Source: Lentisphaerota bacterium
GTDB taxonomy: Bacteria; Verrucomicrobiota; Kiritimatiellia; UBA8416; JAFGTH01
Length of the DNA stretch: 28,428 nt
Direction of reading: 5' to 3'
NCBI GenBank assembly: GCA_016934225.1
Contig: JAFGTH010000158.1
Location: 1-28,428 of the forward strand
The translations under genes and the position numbers were made by a program. This document shows positions 1 through 6,845 of this stretch, in pieces; the first letter of the stretch is position 1, and each line of letters opens with the position of its first letter. Below the pieces are notes generated by a model. The model was given only the letters and a program-made list of their open reading frames with translations, was not told the DNA's origin and ran no database searches.

Positions 1-623
1 AAGGGAAGGTAAAACGTCATGTTCTTCCTTAAATCGCGTTCGGATTCGTATGCCTTATAATGCTCCTCTATCTGTGAAACGCTGAACGACCGACCGGCAG
101 GCGGCAACGGAGGAGGCGATATCTCGGACAGGTCAGAAGTGATGTACAGGCAGTCTATCTCCATCGGACCGTTGACCTCCACCGCCCGTATTTCAAGAGT
201 GTCGCCCTCCACGGGAAGGAACATATCAATACCCGGAGACCACAGCATCGTTAAGCCGTGAGAACAGTTAACCCACTTAAACTCGGATTCCGTGCCGCCC
301 AGCCGTATCAACAGACTATTGCGGGTATTATCCGTGCCGTACCGTGCGCGCACAAAAACCTTAACGCGGCTGCCCAGGTCAAGCACACGGCTGAGTTTCA
401 CGCTCAACCTGCCGGGTTCGGTATCCCTGTCCGCAACAACGGTTTTACCGGAGCATTGAACAGCCTGAGCCGATCCGGGACTCTGGGTCTGCCATATCGT
501 TTCGTCAATCCCTGTGAAACTCTCCGCCTCCAGAAACTCCCTGTAAATATCAGCGGAAAACGCAGGCAACCCCAAAACCATAAAGAACACCGCCGCAACC
601 GTCTTTCCCAATATTCTGTTCAT
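1..623 (-). CDS. secreted protein with CBM-like N-terminal module (partial, C-terminus outside window)
   Basis: The reading frame is open from an ATG at 623 to the left edge, so about 207 residues are visible and the C-terminus is missing. It begins with a clear Sec signal peptide: MNRILGK, then a hydrophobic stretch, then a probable cleavage site after PAFSA near residue 24. The mature part opens with EFLEAESF and later shows ARYGTDNTRN and IDCLYITSDL. This is the strand pattern of a beta-sandwich carbohydrate-binding module of the CBM6/35 type, in which an EAE motif is common; that is an inference from pattern, not an identification. A proline-rich hinge (SPPPLPPAG) follows near residue 180, after which a second domain seems to begin. 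Only a weak purine stretch precedes the ATG. The protein could be the N-terminus of a polysaccharide lyase or glycosidase, but no catalytic region is visible. Confidence 0.75.
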   Translation of the reverse strand, partial: MNRILGKTVAAVFFMVLGLPAFSADIYREFLEAESFTGIDETIWQTQSPGSAQAVQCSGKTVVADRDTEPGRLSVKLSRVLDLGSRVKVFVRARYGTDNTRNSLLIRLGGTESEFKWVNCSHGLTMLWSPGIDMFLPVEGDTLEIRAVEVNGPMEIDCLYITSDLSEISPPPLPPAGRSFSVSQIEEHYKAYESERDLRKNMTFYLP

Positions 624-731
624 TCGTAAGTCTCGCAGTTTAATTTTTTTATCTATACTTGTACCCAAAGACAAAACGTAAAATCGGTCGGTAGACGTTC
701 AGGATTACGTTCGGCCTGCTAGTTGTAGCCG

Positions 732-760
732 GTTGTACTGTACAAGCCTTAAGAAGTCAA
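732..760 (-). promoter_or_regulatory. candidate sigma70 promoter with overlapping palindrome
   Basis: Read on the minus strand, TTGACT (755-760) and TACAAC (732-737) are separated by 17 bases, ahead of the secreted-protein gene that starts at 623. A perfect palindrome, TTGTAC-T-GTACAA (733-745), covers the -10 element and part of the spacer, a typical position for a repressor operator. The prediction is by eye, and the leader would be about 100 bases long. Confidence 0.35.
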
Positions 761-787
761 CAATTGCAATTCTCTGCTCTACGCGAA

Positions 788-1732
788 TCAGTCATGCGCA
801 GGCAGATTTTTTTCTTCGTTTTTTCTCTGCCAGAATTCCGCCATCGCAGAAGCCGTCAAAATGCAGATGAACACGAACATCGCCGTGGGAATCGCCGCCT
901 GAGCGCCGAAATGATTCAGCGCCAACACTGTTCCAAGACCGGCATTCTGCATGCCGATTTCTATGCTTAATGTTCTACGCCGGCTTATGGACATTCCGGC
1001 AATCTTTCCGAGTCCGTAGCCCATTAACATTCCATAGACATTCAATACGATAACTGCCGCCAATACCGTAATGTGCAAATCCAACAGGCAATTCCGGTTC
1101 TTTGCCATGACTACAGAGCAAATAAACACTATAAATGTGACGGATAACGCCAGAAACACGGGCTCCATCTTGTCTATCCGCTTTCGCAGAACAGCGCGAA
1201 CACTGAATCCGAGTCCAAGCGGAATCACAACCATCAACATCACATCTGAAAACATCTTCCAGAAATCAACCGGCAATATCACTCCGGCCAATAATTTCGT
1301 CAGCAATGGAGTGAGAACGGCGCACAGCAGCGTTGATACCGTAGTCAACGACACGGAGTAGGCCGCATCGGCTTTTGCCACATAGCTCATTACATTGCTG
1401 GCCATTGCGCCCGGTACGCAACCGGCGAGAATAAGGCCGACAGCCATCTCATCAGGCAATCGAAATAATCCGGCTATCACAAACGCGCCAATCGGCATAA
1501 TCGTGAACTGACCTGCGGAACCTATAAGAACCAATGTAGGGCTTTTTACGATGCGACCAAAATCCGCCGGTTTAAGTACCGCGCCCACGCCAAACATGGT
1601 CACTCCAAAAAACCATGTGTTCCATCTGCTTAAGAGTTCGAACGGCTTAGGAAAGAAAACTGCCAGCGCCGCGCCTGCGACCACCCAGAAGGCGAAGTAT
1701 TTGGTGTAAAATGAAAATACTCTGTTTAACAT
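788..1732 (-). CDS. bile acid:sodium symporter (BASS) family transporter
   Basis: A 314-residue polytopic membrane protein with 9-10 hydrophobic segments over its whole length, the usual size of the BASS/SBF family. The family's crossover-helix motif is visible as GCVPGAMASNVMSYVAKAD followed by SVSLTTVSTL, and a second conserved patch, EIGMQNAGLGTVLAL, lies in the C-terminal half. Members are sodium-coupled importers of organic anions such as bile acids, pantoate or 2-keto acids; the substrate cannot be read from the sequence. I chose the ATG at 1732 over a TTG three codons upstream; neither has a clear Shine-Dalgarno. A terminator-like hairpin separates it from the DUF6786-like gene upstream, so it may be transcribed on its own. 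Confidence 0.9.
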   Translation of the reverse strand: MLNRVFSFYTKYFAFWVVAGAALAVFFPKPFELLSRWNTWFFGVTMFGVGAVLKPADFGRIVKSPTLVLIGSAGQFTIMPIGAFVIAGLFRLPDEMAVGLILAGCVPGAMASNVMSYVAKADAAYSVSLTTVSTLLCAVLTPLLTKLLAGVILPVDFWKMFSDVMLMVVIPLGLGFSVRAVLRKRIDKMEPVFLALSVTFIVFICSVVMAKNRNCLLDLHITVLAAVIVLNVYGMLMGYGLGKIAGMSISRRRTLSIEIGMQNAGLGTVLALNHFGAQAAIPTAMFVFICILTASAMAEFWQRKNEEKNLPAHD

Positions 1733-1755
1733 GTCGGCCAATGCGTATTACAGGC

Positions 1756-1782
1756 AACAAAACATCCGGTTTTTTCAACCGG
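1756..1782 (-). terminator. candidate terminator after the DUF6786-like gene
   Basis: CCGGTT (1766-1771) and AACCGG (1777-1782) form a 6-bp stem with a 5-base loop, just downstream of the stop codon at 1794-1796. On the minus strand it is followed by ATGTTTTGTT, a moderately T-rich tail. The plus-strand side has an even better T run, but no plus-strand gene ends here. Confidence 0.45.
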
Positions 1783-1793
1783 CTTTTTTGATG

Positions 1794-3041
1794 TTACAGC
1801 GCTTTTTTGATTTCTTCTATCCCAACGCCCAAAGTTTTTCGGGCTATTGGATCAAGCAAATGTTCAGGGCCGGTTACATGAATCGTTTTCTGAATATGCG
1901 TCATGCTTTCGCCGGGATCAAGATCGGCAGCCGGAGACGATGTCTCCAATTCATAAAAAGGACCCAGCGGAGGCTTGCCGGGCTCCGGAGATCCGTCATT
2001 GTAAGCATTTACAGCATCACCGACAAAAGGATGCCTCTGTAGTTCCCACATTGAATTTACGTATCCGCTGTACTTGTAGGGCTGATTATACACAACAATC
2101 GTCAGCATCTTTCCATTTGCATCGTAACTTCCTGCCACGCCCAGCGAACGTTTCGGACTAACGCCAATCTTGCCGCGTCGCGTGCCGTCTCCTTTCAAGA
2201 ACGCAACGTTATCTTCAACCTTTAAATATTCCGGAGGCAACTTTCCAAAATACGTGTCATTGACCTTCATTCCTAAACGCCATTTCGCACCCTCCTTAAA
2301 AGGAATCACAACGGTGGTTCCGGAAGAAGGCTTGTACATTCCAAGCAACCATATGGACAACATTCCACTTTTTTCAGTCCAAGCTGCATTGCCATTATTT
2401 GTAATACGGTTTTCAGATTCATAGGCAACTGTCTTTACGCCTTCAGCAATTGGCTGTTTCAAAACTTTCTCAATAGCCGCCGAGTCAAGCAATCTTATTG
2501 TCCTTTCGACCAACACGTCGAATTTTGCGCCACTCCAATTCAACAATTCACATTTGTGAGTAAATTTTGCGCTATCCTCGTTCTGACTCACCAACTCGTA
2601 GGCGTCAGTATCAATGGCTGCCGGAGTATGCCAATTATCAAAAACAAATTCAGACCCGGGCGCAAAAAATATCGCAAACTGACCGCCTTCCGGTCCCAGC
2701 CAAAAACGCTCTTCTCCGCCGAAAACATGTATATGATCTTCGAGTGATCCTTTTCGTTTTTCAGGCTGGAGCAATCCTTTTTTAATTACCTCGTAGTTTA
2801 ACCAACCGAAACTTGGTCCGTTCGCGCCGCCGACGGTACTGGTCATCACCCGGCCTTGGTATTGGGGCACAAGCGCGACTGCACTGTCGCCGCGCGTAAG
2901 CAGCACTACATCAACATGTTTCTTCAGAAATGCCACGTCAGCGCCAAACGTTCCTTCCTCAAATTTTTCCATACATCCGGTTGCCATTATGATTCCTCCC
3001 GCCATCAGCTGACCGAGGACCGTTTTGAACGCATTATTCAT
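1794..3041 (-). CDS. DUF6786-like protein, putative lipoprotein
   Basis: A 415-residue protein. The start at 3041 is preferred over a codon nine residues upstream because GGGAGG lies 5 bases before it. The N-terminus is a short hydrophobic stretch ending in MATGC, a possible lipobox that would make Cys23 the lipidated residue. The body contains TFGADVAFLKKH, a VMTSTVGGANGPSFGWLN segment and a HIHVFGGEERFWLGPEGGQ segment. I recognise these as typical of the DUF6786 family, frequent in Planctomycetes, Lentisphaerae and Bacteroidetes and of beta-sandwich character resembling aldose-1-epimerase-like folds. No biochemical function is established for the family to my knowledge; an envelope role in sugar metabolism is a guess. 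The cyclophilin gene ends 44 bases upstream, so the two may be co-transcribed. Confidence 0.75.
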   Translation of the reverse strand: MNNAFKTVLGQLMAGGIIMATGCMEKFEEGTFGADVAFLKKHVDVVLLTRGDSAVALVPQYQGRVMTSTVGGANGPSFGWLNYEVIKKGLLQPEKRKGSLEDHIHVFGGEERFWLGPEGGQFAIFFAPGSEFVFDNWHTPAAIDTDAYELVSQNEDSAKFTHKCELLNWSGAKFDVLVERTIRLLDSAAIEKVLKQPIAEGVKTVAYESENRITNNGNAAWTEKSGMLSIWLLGMYKPSSGTTVVIPFKEGAKWRLGMKVNDTYFGKLPPEYLKVEDNVAFLKGDGTRRGKIGVSPKRSLGVAGSYDANGKMLTIVVYNQPYKYSGYVNSMWELQRHPFVGDAVNAYNDGSPEPGKPPLGPFYELETSSPAADLDPGESMTHIQKTIHVTGPEHLLDPIARKTLGVGIEEIKKAL

Positions 3042-3085
3042 CGTTTCCTCCCGTAATTTATATCTCACCGACCAACTTGCCGAAC

Positions 3086-3550
3086 CTATTCGATAACCAC
3101 TGTTGAAATCACGACATCTTTCACCGGTTTGTCGCCGGCGCCGACGGCAACTTTACCTATCTTCTCAACGTTGTCCATGCCCGCAGTGACCTTGCCGAAA
3201 ACAGCATGAGCGCCATCGAGCCAATCCGTCTTCGCAAGCGTTATAAAGAACTGCGACCCGCCTGTGTCCGGACCGGCGTTCGCCATTGATATCACTCCAG
3301 GCCCATCGTGCTTTAACTCAGAATGGAACTCGTCCGGAATCGCGTAACCCGGACCGCCCCGGCCGGAACCGTCGGGACAACCGCCCTGAATCATGAACCC
3401 GTCTATAACCCGATGAAATATTAATCCGTTATAGAACCCCGACTGCGCAAGTTTTATAAAATTTGCCGTCGTGACAGGCGCTTTGTCTTCAAACAATTCC
3501 AAACTGAAATCGCCGCAATCGGTTTTAAATGTTGCCGTCCTATTACCCAT
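3086..3550 (-). CDS. cyclophilin-type peptidyl-prolyl cis-trans isomerase
   Basis: A 154-residue single-domain cyclophilin, the usual size of the bacterial cytoplasmic PpiB type. Diagnostic motifs are FHRVIDGFMIQGG (residues 45-57, with catalytic Arg47), GSQFFIT (98-104) and LDGAHAVFGKV (111-121, containing the loop normally marked by Trp or His). There is no signal peptide, so it should act in the cytoplasm, speeding proline isomerisation during protein folding. An AAAGGAT Shine-Dalgarno precedes the ATG. A good sigma70-type promoter lies just upstream, so this gene probably heads the transcript that continues into the DUF6786-like gene. Confidence 0.96.
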   Translation of the reverse strand: MGNRTATFKTDCGDFSLELFEDKAPVTTANFIKLAQSGFYNGLIFHRVIDGFMIQGGCPDGSGRGGPGYAIPDEFHSELKHDGPGVISMANAGPDTGGSQFFITLAKTDWLDGAHAVFGKVTAGMDNVEKIGKVAVGAGDKPVKDVVISTVVIE

Positions 3551-3582
3551 TGGTCATCCTTTCTGTTTTTTGCCAAGGTTTA

Positions 3583-3611
3583 ATCATACAAATTTAATGC
3601 CTATAATGCAA
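3583..3611 (-). promoter_or_regulatory. predicted sigma70 promoter for the cyclophilin gene
   Basis: On the minus strand, TTGCAT (3606-3611) and TATGAT (3583-3588) are separated by exactly 17 bases. The expected start site, near 3576, leaves a leader of about 25 bases that contains the Shine-Dalgarno. Confidence 0.5.
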
Positions 3612-3762
3612 CACTGCTAAAAATCTTCATTTAAGCATGGCGCGCAACGGCGGCCTTGGCAGGCATGGGCTCGCCTCTGGTGAAGAATTGCATGCATCTT
3701 CTCTTTTCCGGGACCATATTACAAAACGCATTCGCCAAACTATTCAACTGCTGCAATGCGCC

Positions 3763-4521
3763 TTACACAACGCCAATAGACTTGAGATATTCCATGCAAC
3801 TCTTTACCGCGGCATGACGTTCCTCAACCGATTTGTTGTCAGTCAGCGGACCTTCAAGCTCCATCGTGTACGGCCCTTCAAATCCTACTCCGTCCAACAA
3901 ACGAAAGACCTCAGGAAAATTGACAATACCCTCTCCAAACAACGGAAAGTTGAACGATTCAAATCCGCCATCAGTTTCTTTCAGGTGAACACTGCTTACC
4001 ATCGGCAAGACCTTCTTCAACTCTTGAACAGTATCTATATTTTTGTTGTAGTAATATATGTTAGCAGTATCAAAATTCATTCGAAGCGCCGAACTGGCCA
4101 CTGCCGTCATGGTCTTCATAGCCGTGTCACCGTTATGACCAAATGGCATGTGGGTCTCCATGCATATTGTAATTCCAGATCTGTCCGCCAACGACGCAAG
4201 TTCTTTCAATCGGTCAAGGCAAACCACATGATCTTCATCGCCGGCGCCTATACTGGTAAAAATCTTTTTTATGTTTGTGCGCGCAGCGCCTTCAATAAGG
4301 CGACTAAACGCTGTTATGCTTTCTCCCTTTGACAAGTTGACACCTGTTCCAAGCGTCGTGATCGTAATGCCCGTTTTCCGCGCTTTATCGCAGACATCGT
4401 CAATATCATCTGCCGTAACCCCGCACGCTTCCGTCGCCGTAATGCCCGCCTCCGGCAAGAGCCTGAAAGCCGTCTCTCGATCACCATAAACCGAATCTCT
4501 ACATGCAATAATATGTTTCAT
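3763..4521 (-). CDS. xylose-isomerase-like TIM-barrel protein (sugar phosphate isomerase/epimerase family)
   Basis: A 252-residue protein. The start at 4521 is chosen because GGGAG sits 5 bases upstream; a longer reading by 11 residues has no such signal. It has the alternating strand/helix pattern of AP-endonuclease-2/xylose-isomerase-like barrels. Metal ligands expected for the family are visible: Glu122 in CMETH, Asp151 in FDTANI, His179 in VHLKE and Glu221 or Glu223 in MELEG. Such proteins isomerise or epimerise sugars, keto-acids or inositols with a divalent metal; the substrate is unknown. The gene is preceded by a copy of the inverted-repeat element (4628-4768) and faces away from the DEAD-box helicase gene. 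Confidence 0.85.
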   Translation of the reverse strand: MKHIIACRDSVYGDRETAFRLLPEAGITATEACGVTADDIDDVCDKARKTGITITTLGTGVNLSKGESITAFSRLIEGAARTNIKKIFTSIGAGDEDHVVCLDRLKELASLADRSGITICMETHMPFGHNGDTAMKTMTAVASSALRMNFDTANIYYYNKNIDTVQELKKVLPMVSSVHLKETDGGFESFNFPLFGEGIVNFPEVFRLLDGVGFEGPYTMELEGPLTDNKSVEERHAAVKSCMEYLKSIGVV

Positions 4522-4627
4522 TATTTCTCCCACAATCAGATAAAAAAGAGCCAACCTCTTGAACTAAGCAATATTTCAAGATTAACCTCGCTCATCTCGG
4601 TAACGTTCAGACGGAAAAGACCACGAG

Positions 4628-4768
4628 GTATTAGTTTCTTATTTTCCCGCCTCTGCGATAAAAAACAAGAAAATTCTTGAAGTGCGGCGGAAAATAAGGC
4701 AGGTCGCAGGTATTGGCTTTCACTTGAGACTTTCGACGGCAGCCAGTAGTAGCTTCTGGCCGCCTTGT
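4628..4768 (-). repeat. dispersed hairpin repeat, copy 1
   Basis: This is the inverted copy of the element at 6666-6845. Exact shared blocks are 4647-4684 (38 bases, identical to 6793-6830 reversed) and 4703-4737 (35 bases, identical to 6717-6751 reversed). The outer end also shares ACAAGGCGGCC. The inner part folds as a hairpin with arms at 4638-4651 and 4686-4698, interrupted by one extra C, and a nested CAAGAATTTTCTTG stem. There is no coding capacity for a transposase, so it looks like a non-autonomous miniature element. Confidence 0.85.
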
Positions 4769-5009
4769 CATTAACTCTTGCAATTTCCCAAACGAGTGAA
4801 TGATCCTCCCCTTTTGTCGAAACCATGCTAACGCTCCTGACCGAGCAAATACAACACTTTACAGCGCTTTTTACACCGTAGCACACTGAATGAAACACTG
4901 AAAGGCTGAGCGAGATGATCATTAAGGGCGAGTACTCTATAAATGGCTGTGTTTCAAAAGCGTCAAACCGACATTGTCAAACGCCACGCTTGACACGACA
5001 TCGTTCCGA

Positions 5010-5026
5010 GGCATAGCCTCTATGCC
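5010..5026 (+). promoter_or_regulatory. small hairpin in the helicase leader
   Basis: GGCATAG (5010-5016) and CTATGCC (5020-5026) form a perfect 7-bp stem with a 3-base loop, ending 8 bases before the helicase start codon. There is no clear Shine-Dalgarno between the hairpin and the ATG, so the hairpin may influence ribosome access. Confidence 0.4.
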
Positions 5027-5034
5027 CTGTTGTT

Positions 5035-6489
5035 ATGGTCAAAAAACTCATCCAGAAACTTTTATGGCGGCGCAAAACATCCCGTGAAGCGTCATTCACT
5101 CATTCTGATCATGCTTCGGCAAAAACGACGCAACAGGGCAATCCGATATCACATGAAAAACGACAATCCCGCGTTCATGCCTCAAACGGGCATAACTGGT
5201 CCATCTCAGATTTCATCGTTGAACCGCGCGAAGACGCCAAGCGATTCCACGATTTCGATCTTCCCGAACCAATCATGCATGCCATATACGATCTTGGTTT
5301 TAAGTATTGCACTCCCATACAAGAAAAAGTTCTCATGCATGTCCGCGAAGGTCAAAATGTGGCCGGCAAAGCACAAACAGGAACCGGCAAAACAGCGGCA
5401 TTTCTGATATGTATTTTTGCCCGATTTATCGCCAATCAAAGCCGAACGCCAGATAAAAAGGGCGCTCCACGCGCATTGGTTCTGGCGCCCACCCGTGAGC
5501 TGGTGATCCAGATAACGAAAGACGCCAAGGATCTCAGTAAATACTGTCCAATCAATTGCGCCGCCGTTTACGGCGGCATGGATTTCGAACGACAACAAAA
5601 CGAGATCAGTCATTCCAGGATTGACCTTGTTGCGGCTACCCCCGGACGCCTTATTGATTTCATGCACAGAGGAATACTCAATATGAAGCATGTGGAAGCG
5701 CTTGTGATAGATGAGGCCGACAGAATGCTCGACATGGGATTCATTCCGGATGTCTCAAGAATCATCAGGGCAGTTCCTCCAAAAGACAAACGCAGGACCA
5801 TGTTGTTCAGCGCAACACTAACTTCCAATGTGCTGCGCCTGGCCTCTCAATGGATGCCGGATCCGATCATCTGCGAGATCGAACCGGAAAAAGTTACCGT
5901 GGATGCAACTAAACAAATCGTATACGTAGTCAAAACAACCGAGAAATTCGCCTTGTTGTTCAACCTGCTTGCCGAAAAACATATGAAGCGTGTGCTTATC
6001 TTCGGAAACAGACGCGATACCACCAAACGGCTCGCAGATAACCTGGCACGTCACGGAGTGCCGTGCGAGCTCCTGTCCGGAACAGTGCGTCAGGAGAAAC
6101 GCTTAAAAATCCTGGAGGACTTCAAGAAAGGAAAAACAAGGGTGGTCGTCGCAACAGACGTTGCAGGAAGAGGCCTTCATGTCGCCAACATCAGCCACGT
6201 CATCAATTACGATTTTCCATATGAACCCGAAGACTACGTTCATCGCATCGGTCGAACCGGTCGGGCAGGACTCAGCGGTATTGCTATCTCATTTGCATGT
6301 GAAGAGGAGTCGTTCGTAATACCGGACATCGAGAAATACATCGGCCAGACATTGGCCTGCACAATACCCGACGACAAACTGCTGACACCTCCACCACGCA
6401 CTTCAATTACAGTCGCCGCCGGTTCAAACTCGCGATCCAGCCGTTATACCCGCAAAAGCCGTGACGACCGATACAGAGGCCGACGATGA
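5035..6489 (+). CDS. DEAD-box ATP-dependent RNA helicase (RhlB/RhlE-like)
   Basis: A 484-residue protein with all the superfamily 2 DEAD-box motifs in order: a Q-motif region (YCTPIQ, 91-96), Walker A AQTGTGKT (113-120), PTRELV, TPGR, DEAD (226-229), SAT, VATDVAGRGLHV and HRIGRTGR (403-410). The first 60 residues are basic and poorly conserved, and the last 30 are rich in Ser, Arg and Lys, as in RNA-binding tails of RhlB and RhlE proteins. The enzyme should unwind short RNA duplexes using ATP, in RNA turnover or ribosome assembly. The ATG at 5035 gives the longest reading and lacks a Shine-Dalgarno; ATGs further in are possible starts. The gene stands alone between the two repeat copies. Confidence 0.95.
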   Translation: MVKKLIQKLLWRRKTSREASFTHSDHASAKTTQQGNPISHEKRQSRVHASNGHNWSISDFIVEPREDAKRFHDFDLPEPIMHAIYDLGFKYCTPIQEKVLMHVREGQNVAGKAQTGTGKTAAFLICIFARFIANQSRTPDKKGAPRALVLAPTRELVIQITKDAKDLSKYCPINCAAVYGGMDFERQQNEISHSRIDLVAATPGRLIDFMHRGILNMKHVEALVIDEADRMLDMGFIPDVSRIIRAVPPKDKRRTMLFSATLTSNVLRLASQWMPDPIICEIEPEKVTVDATKQIVYVVKTTEKFALLFNLLAEKHMKRVLIFGNRRDTTKRLADNLARHGVPCELLSGTVRQEKRLKILEDFKKGKTRVVVATDVAGRGLHVANISHVINYDFPYEPEDYVHRIGRTGRAGLSGIAISFACEEESFVIPDIEKYIGQTLACTIPDDKLLTPPPRTSITVAAGSNSRSSRYTRKSRDDRYRGRR

Positions 6490-6845
6490 GTTGTCCGGCG
6501 AAGCATGCCGCGCGTTTTTGAGCAAAACCACGGTAAGCGCCCCGTCTGCACGATTTTATTAACTCTGTATCCGTTCCGGATTTGAACACTTAGTGTGCTC
6601 ATCTTTTTTGCGCCCAAGGAAGGAGAATATCATACTGAATATGTTTTTCTTACGCAGGGATACAAACAAGGCGGCCGGATACCACAACCAAAAAATGGTA
6701 CTGGTCGCCGTCGAAAGTCGAAAGTCTCAAGTGAAAGCCAATACCTGCGACTTTCGACCTGCGACCTTCGACGTGCCTTATTTTTCCGCCTCCACTTCAA
6801 GAATTTTCTTGTTTTTTATCGCAGAGGCGGAAAAATAAGGTATTA
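6490..6845. other. intergenic region between helicase and AddB-like gene
   Basis: A 356-base gap. Its first half contains a short hairpin (ATCCG/CGGAT around 6569-6581) and a purine-rich AAGGAAGGAG near 6617-6626 followed by an ATG at 6641, whose frame runs into the repeat and gives no recognisable protein. The second half is repeat copy 2 (6666-6845). No clear terminator for the helicase was found; a weak CGGC/GCCG stem followed by a T run lies just after the stop codon. Confidence 0.5.
6666..6845 (+). repeat. dispersed hairpin repeat, copy 2
   Basis: This longer copy of the element at 4628-4768 is inverted relative to it on the chromosome. It contains a perfect 17-bp inverted repeat (6776-6792 and 6824-6840) enclosing a CAAGAATTTTCTTG stem. 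Upstream lie nested GTCGAAAGTC/GACTTTCGAC repeats and a tandem of TGCGAC and TTCGAC units. About 22 bases of these units are present here and absent from copy 1. It ends 0-5 bases before the start codon of the AddB-like gene and appears to supply its ribosome-binding site. Confidence 0.85.

Larger units (their letters stand above)
4522..5034. other. intergenic region between divergent genes
   Basis: This 513-base stretch separates the TIM-barrel gene (minus) from the helicase gene (plus). It holds one copy of the dispersed hairpin repeat (4628-4768), a short inverted repeat CTTGAA/TTCAAG (4558-4563 and 4575-4580), and a TTGACA (4990-4995) that lacks a good -10 partner. A small hairpin lies just before the helicase start. 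The open frame across 4536-4922 on the minus strand runs through the repeat and has no recognisable product. I see no gene here. Confidence 0.6.

Noticed and set aside
3551..3762. A possible short gene on the minus strand between the TIM barrel and the cyclophilin.
   Set aside because: The only frame is about 34 codons, without a Shine-Dalgarno or recognisable features.
3637..4332. A 231-codon frame on the plus strand.
   Set aside because: It is the antisense of the TIM-barrel gene, which has clear family motifs and a Shine-Dalgarno.
4536..4922. A 128-codon open frame on the minus strand.
   Set aside because: It runs through repeat copy 1, has no recognisable domain and lacks a Shine-Dalgarno. 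Its similarity to the frame at 6593-6846 is explained by the shared repeat DNA.
4628..6845. CRISPR-like or integron-like array from the repeated GTCGAAAGTC units.
   Set aside because: There are only two elements, 2 kb apart and inverted, without regular spacers, cas genes or an integrase.
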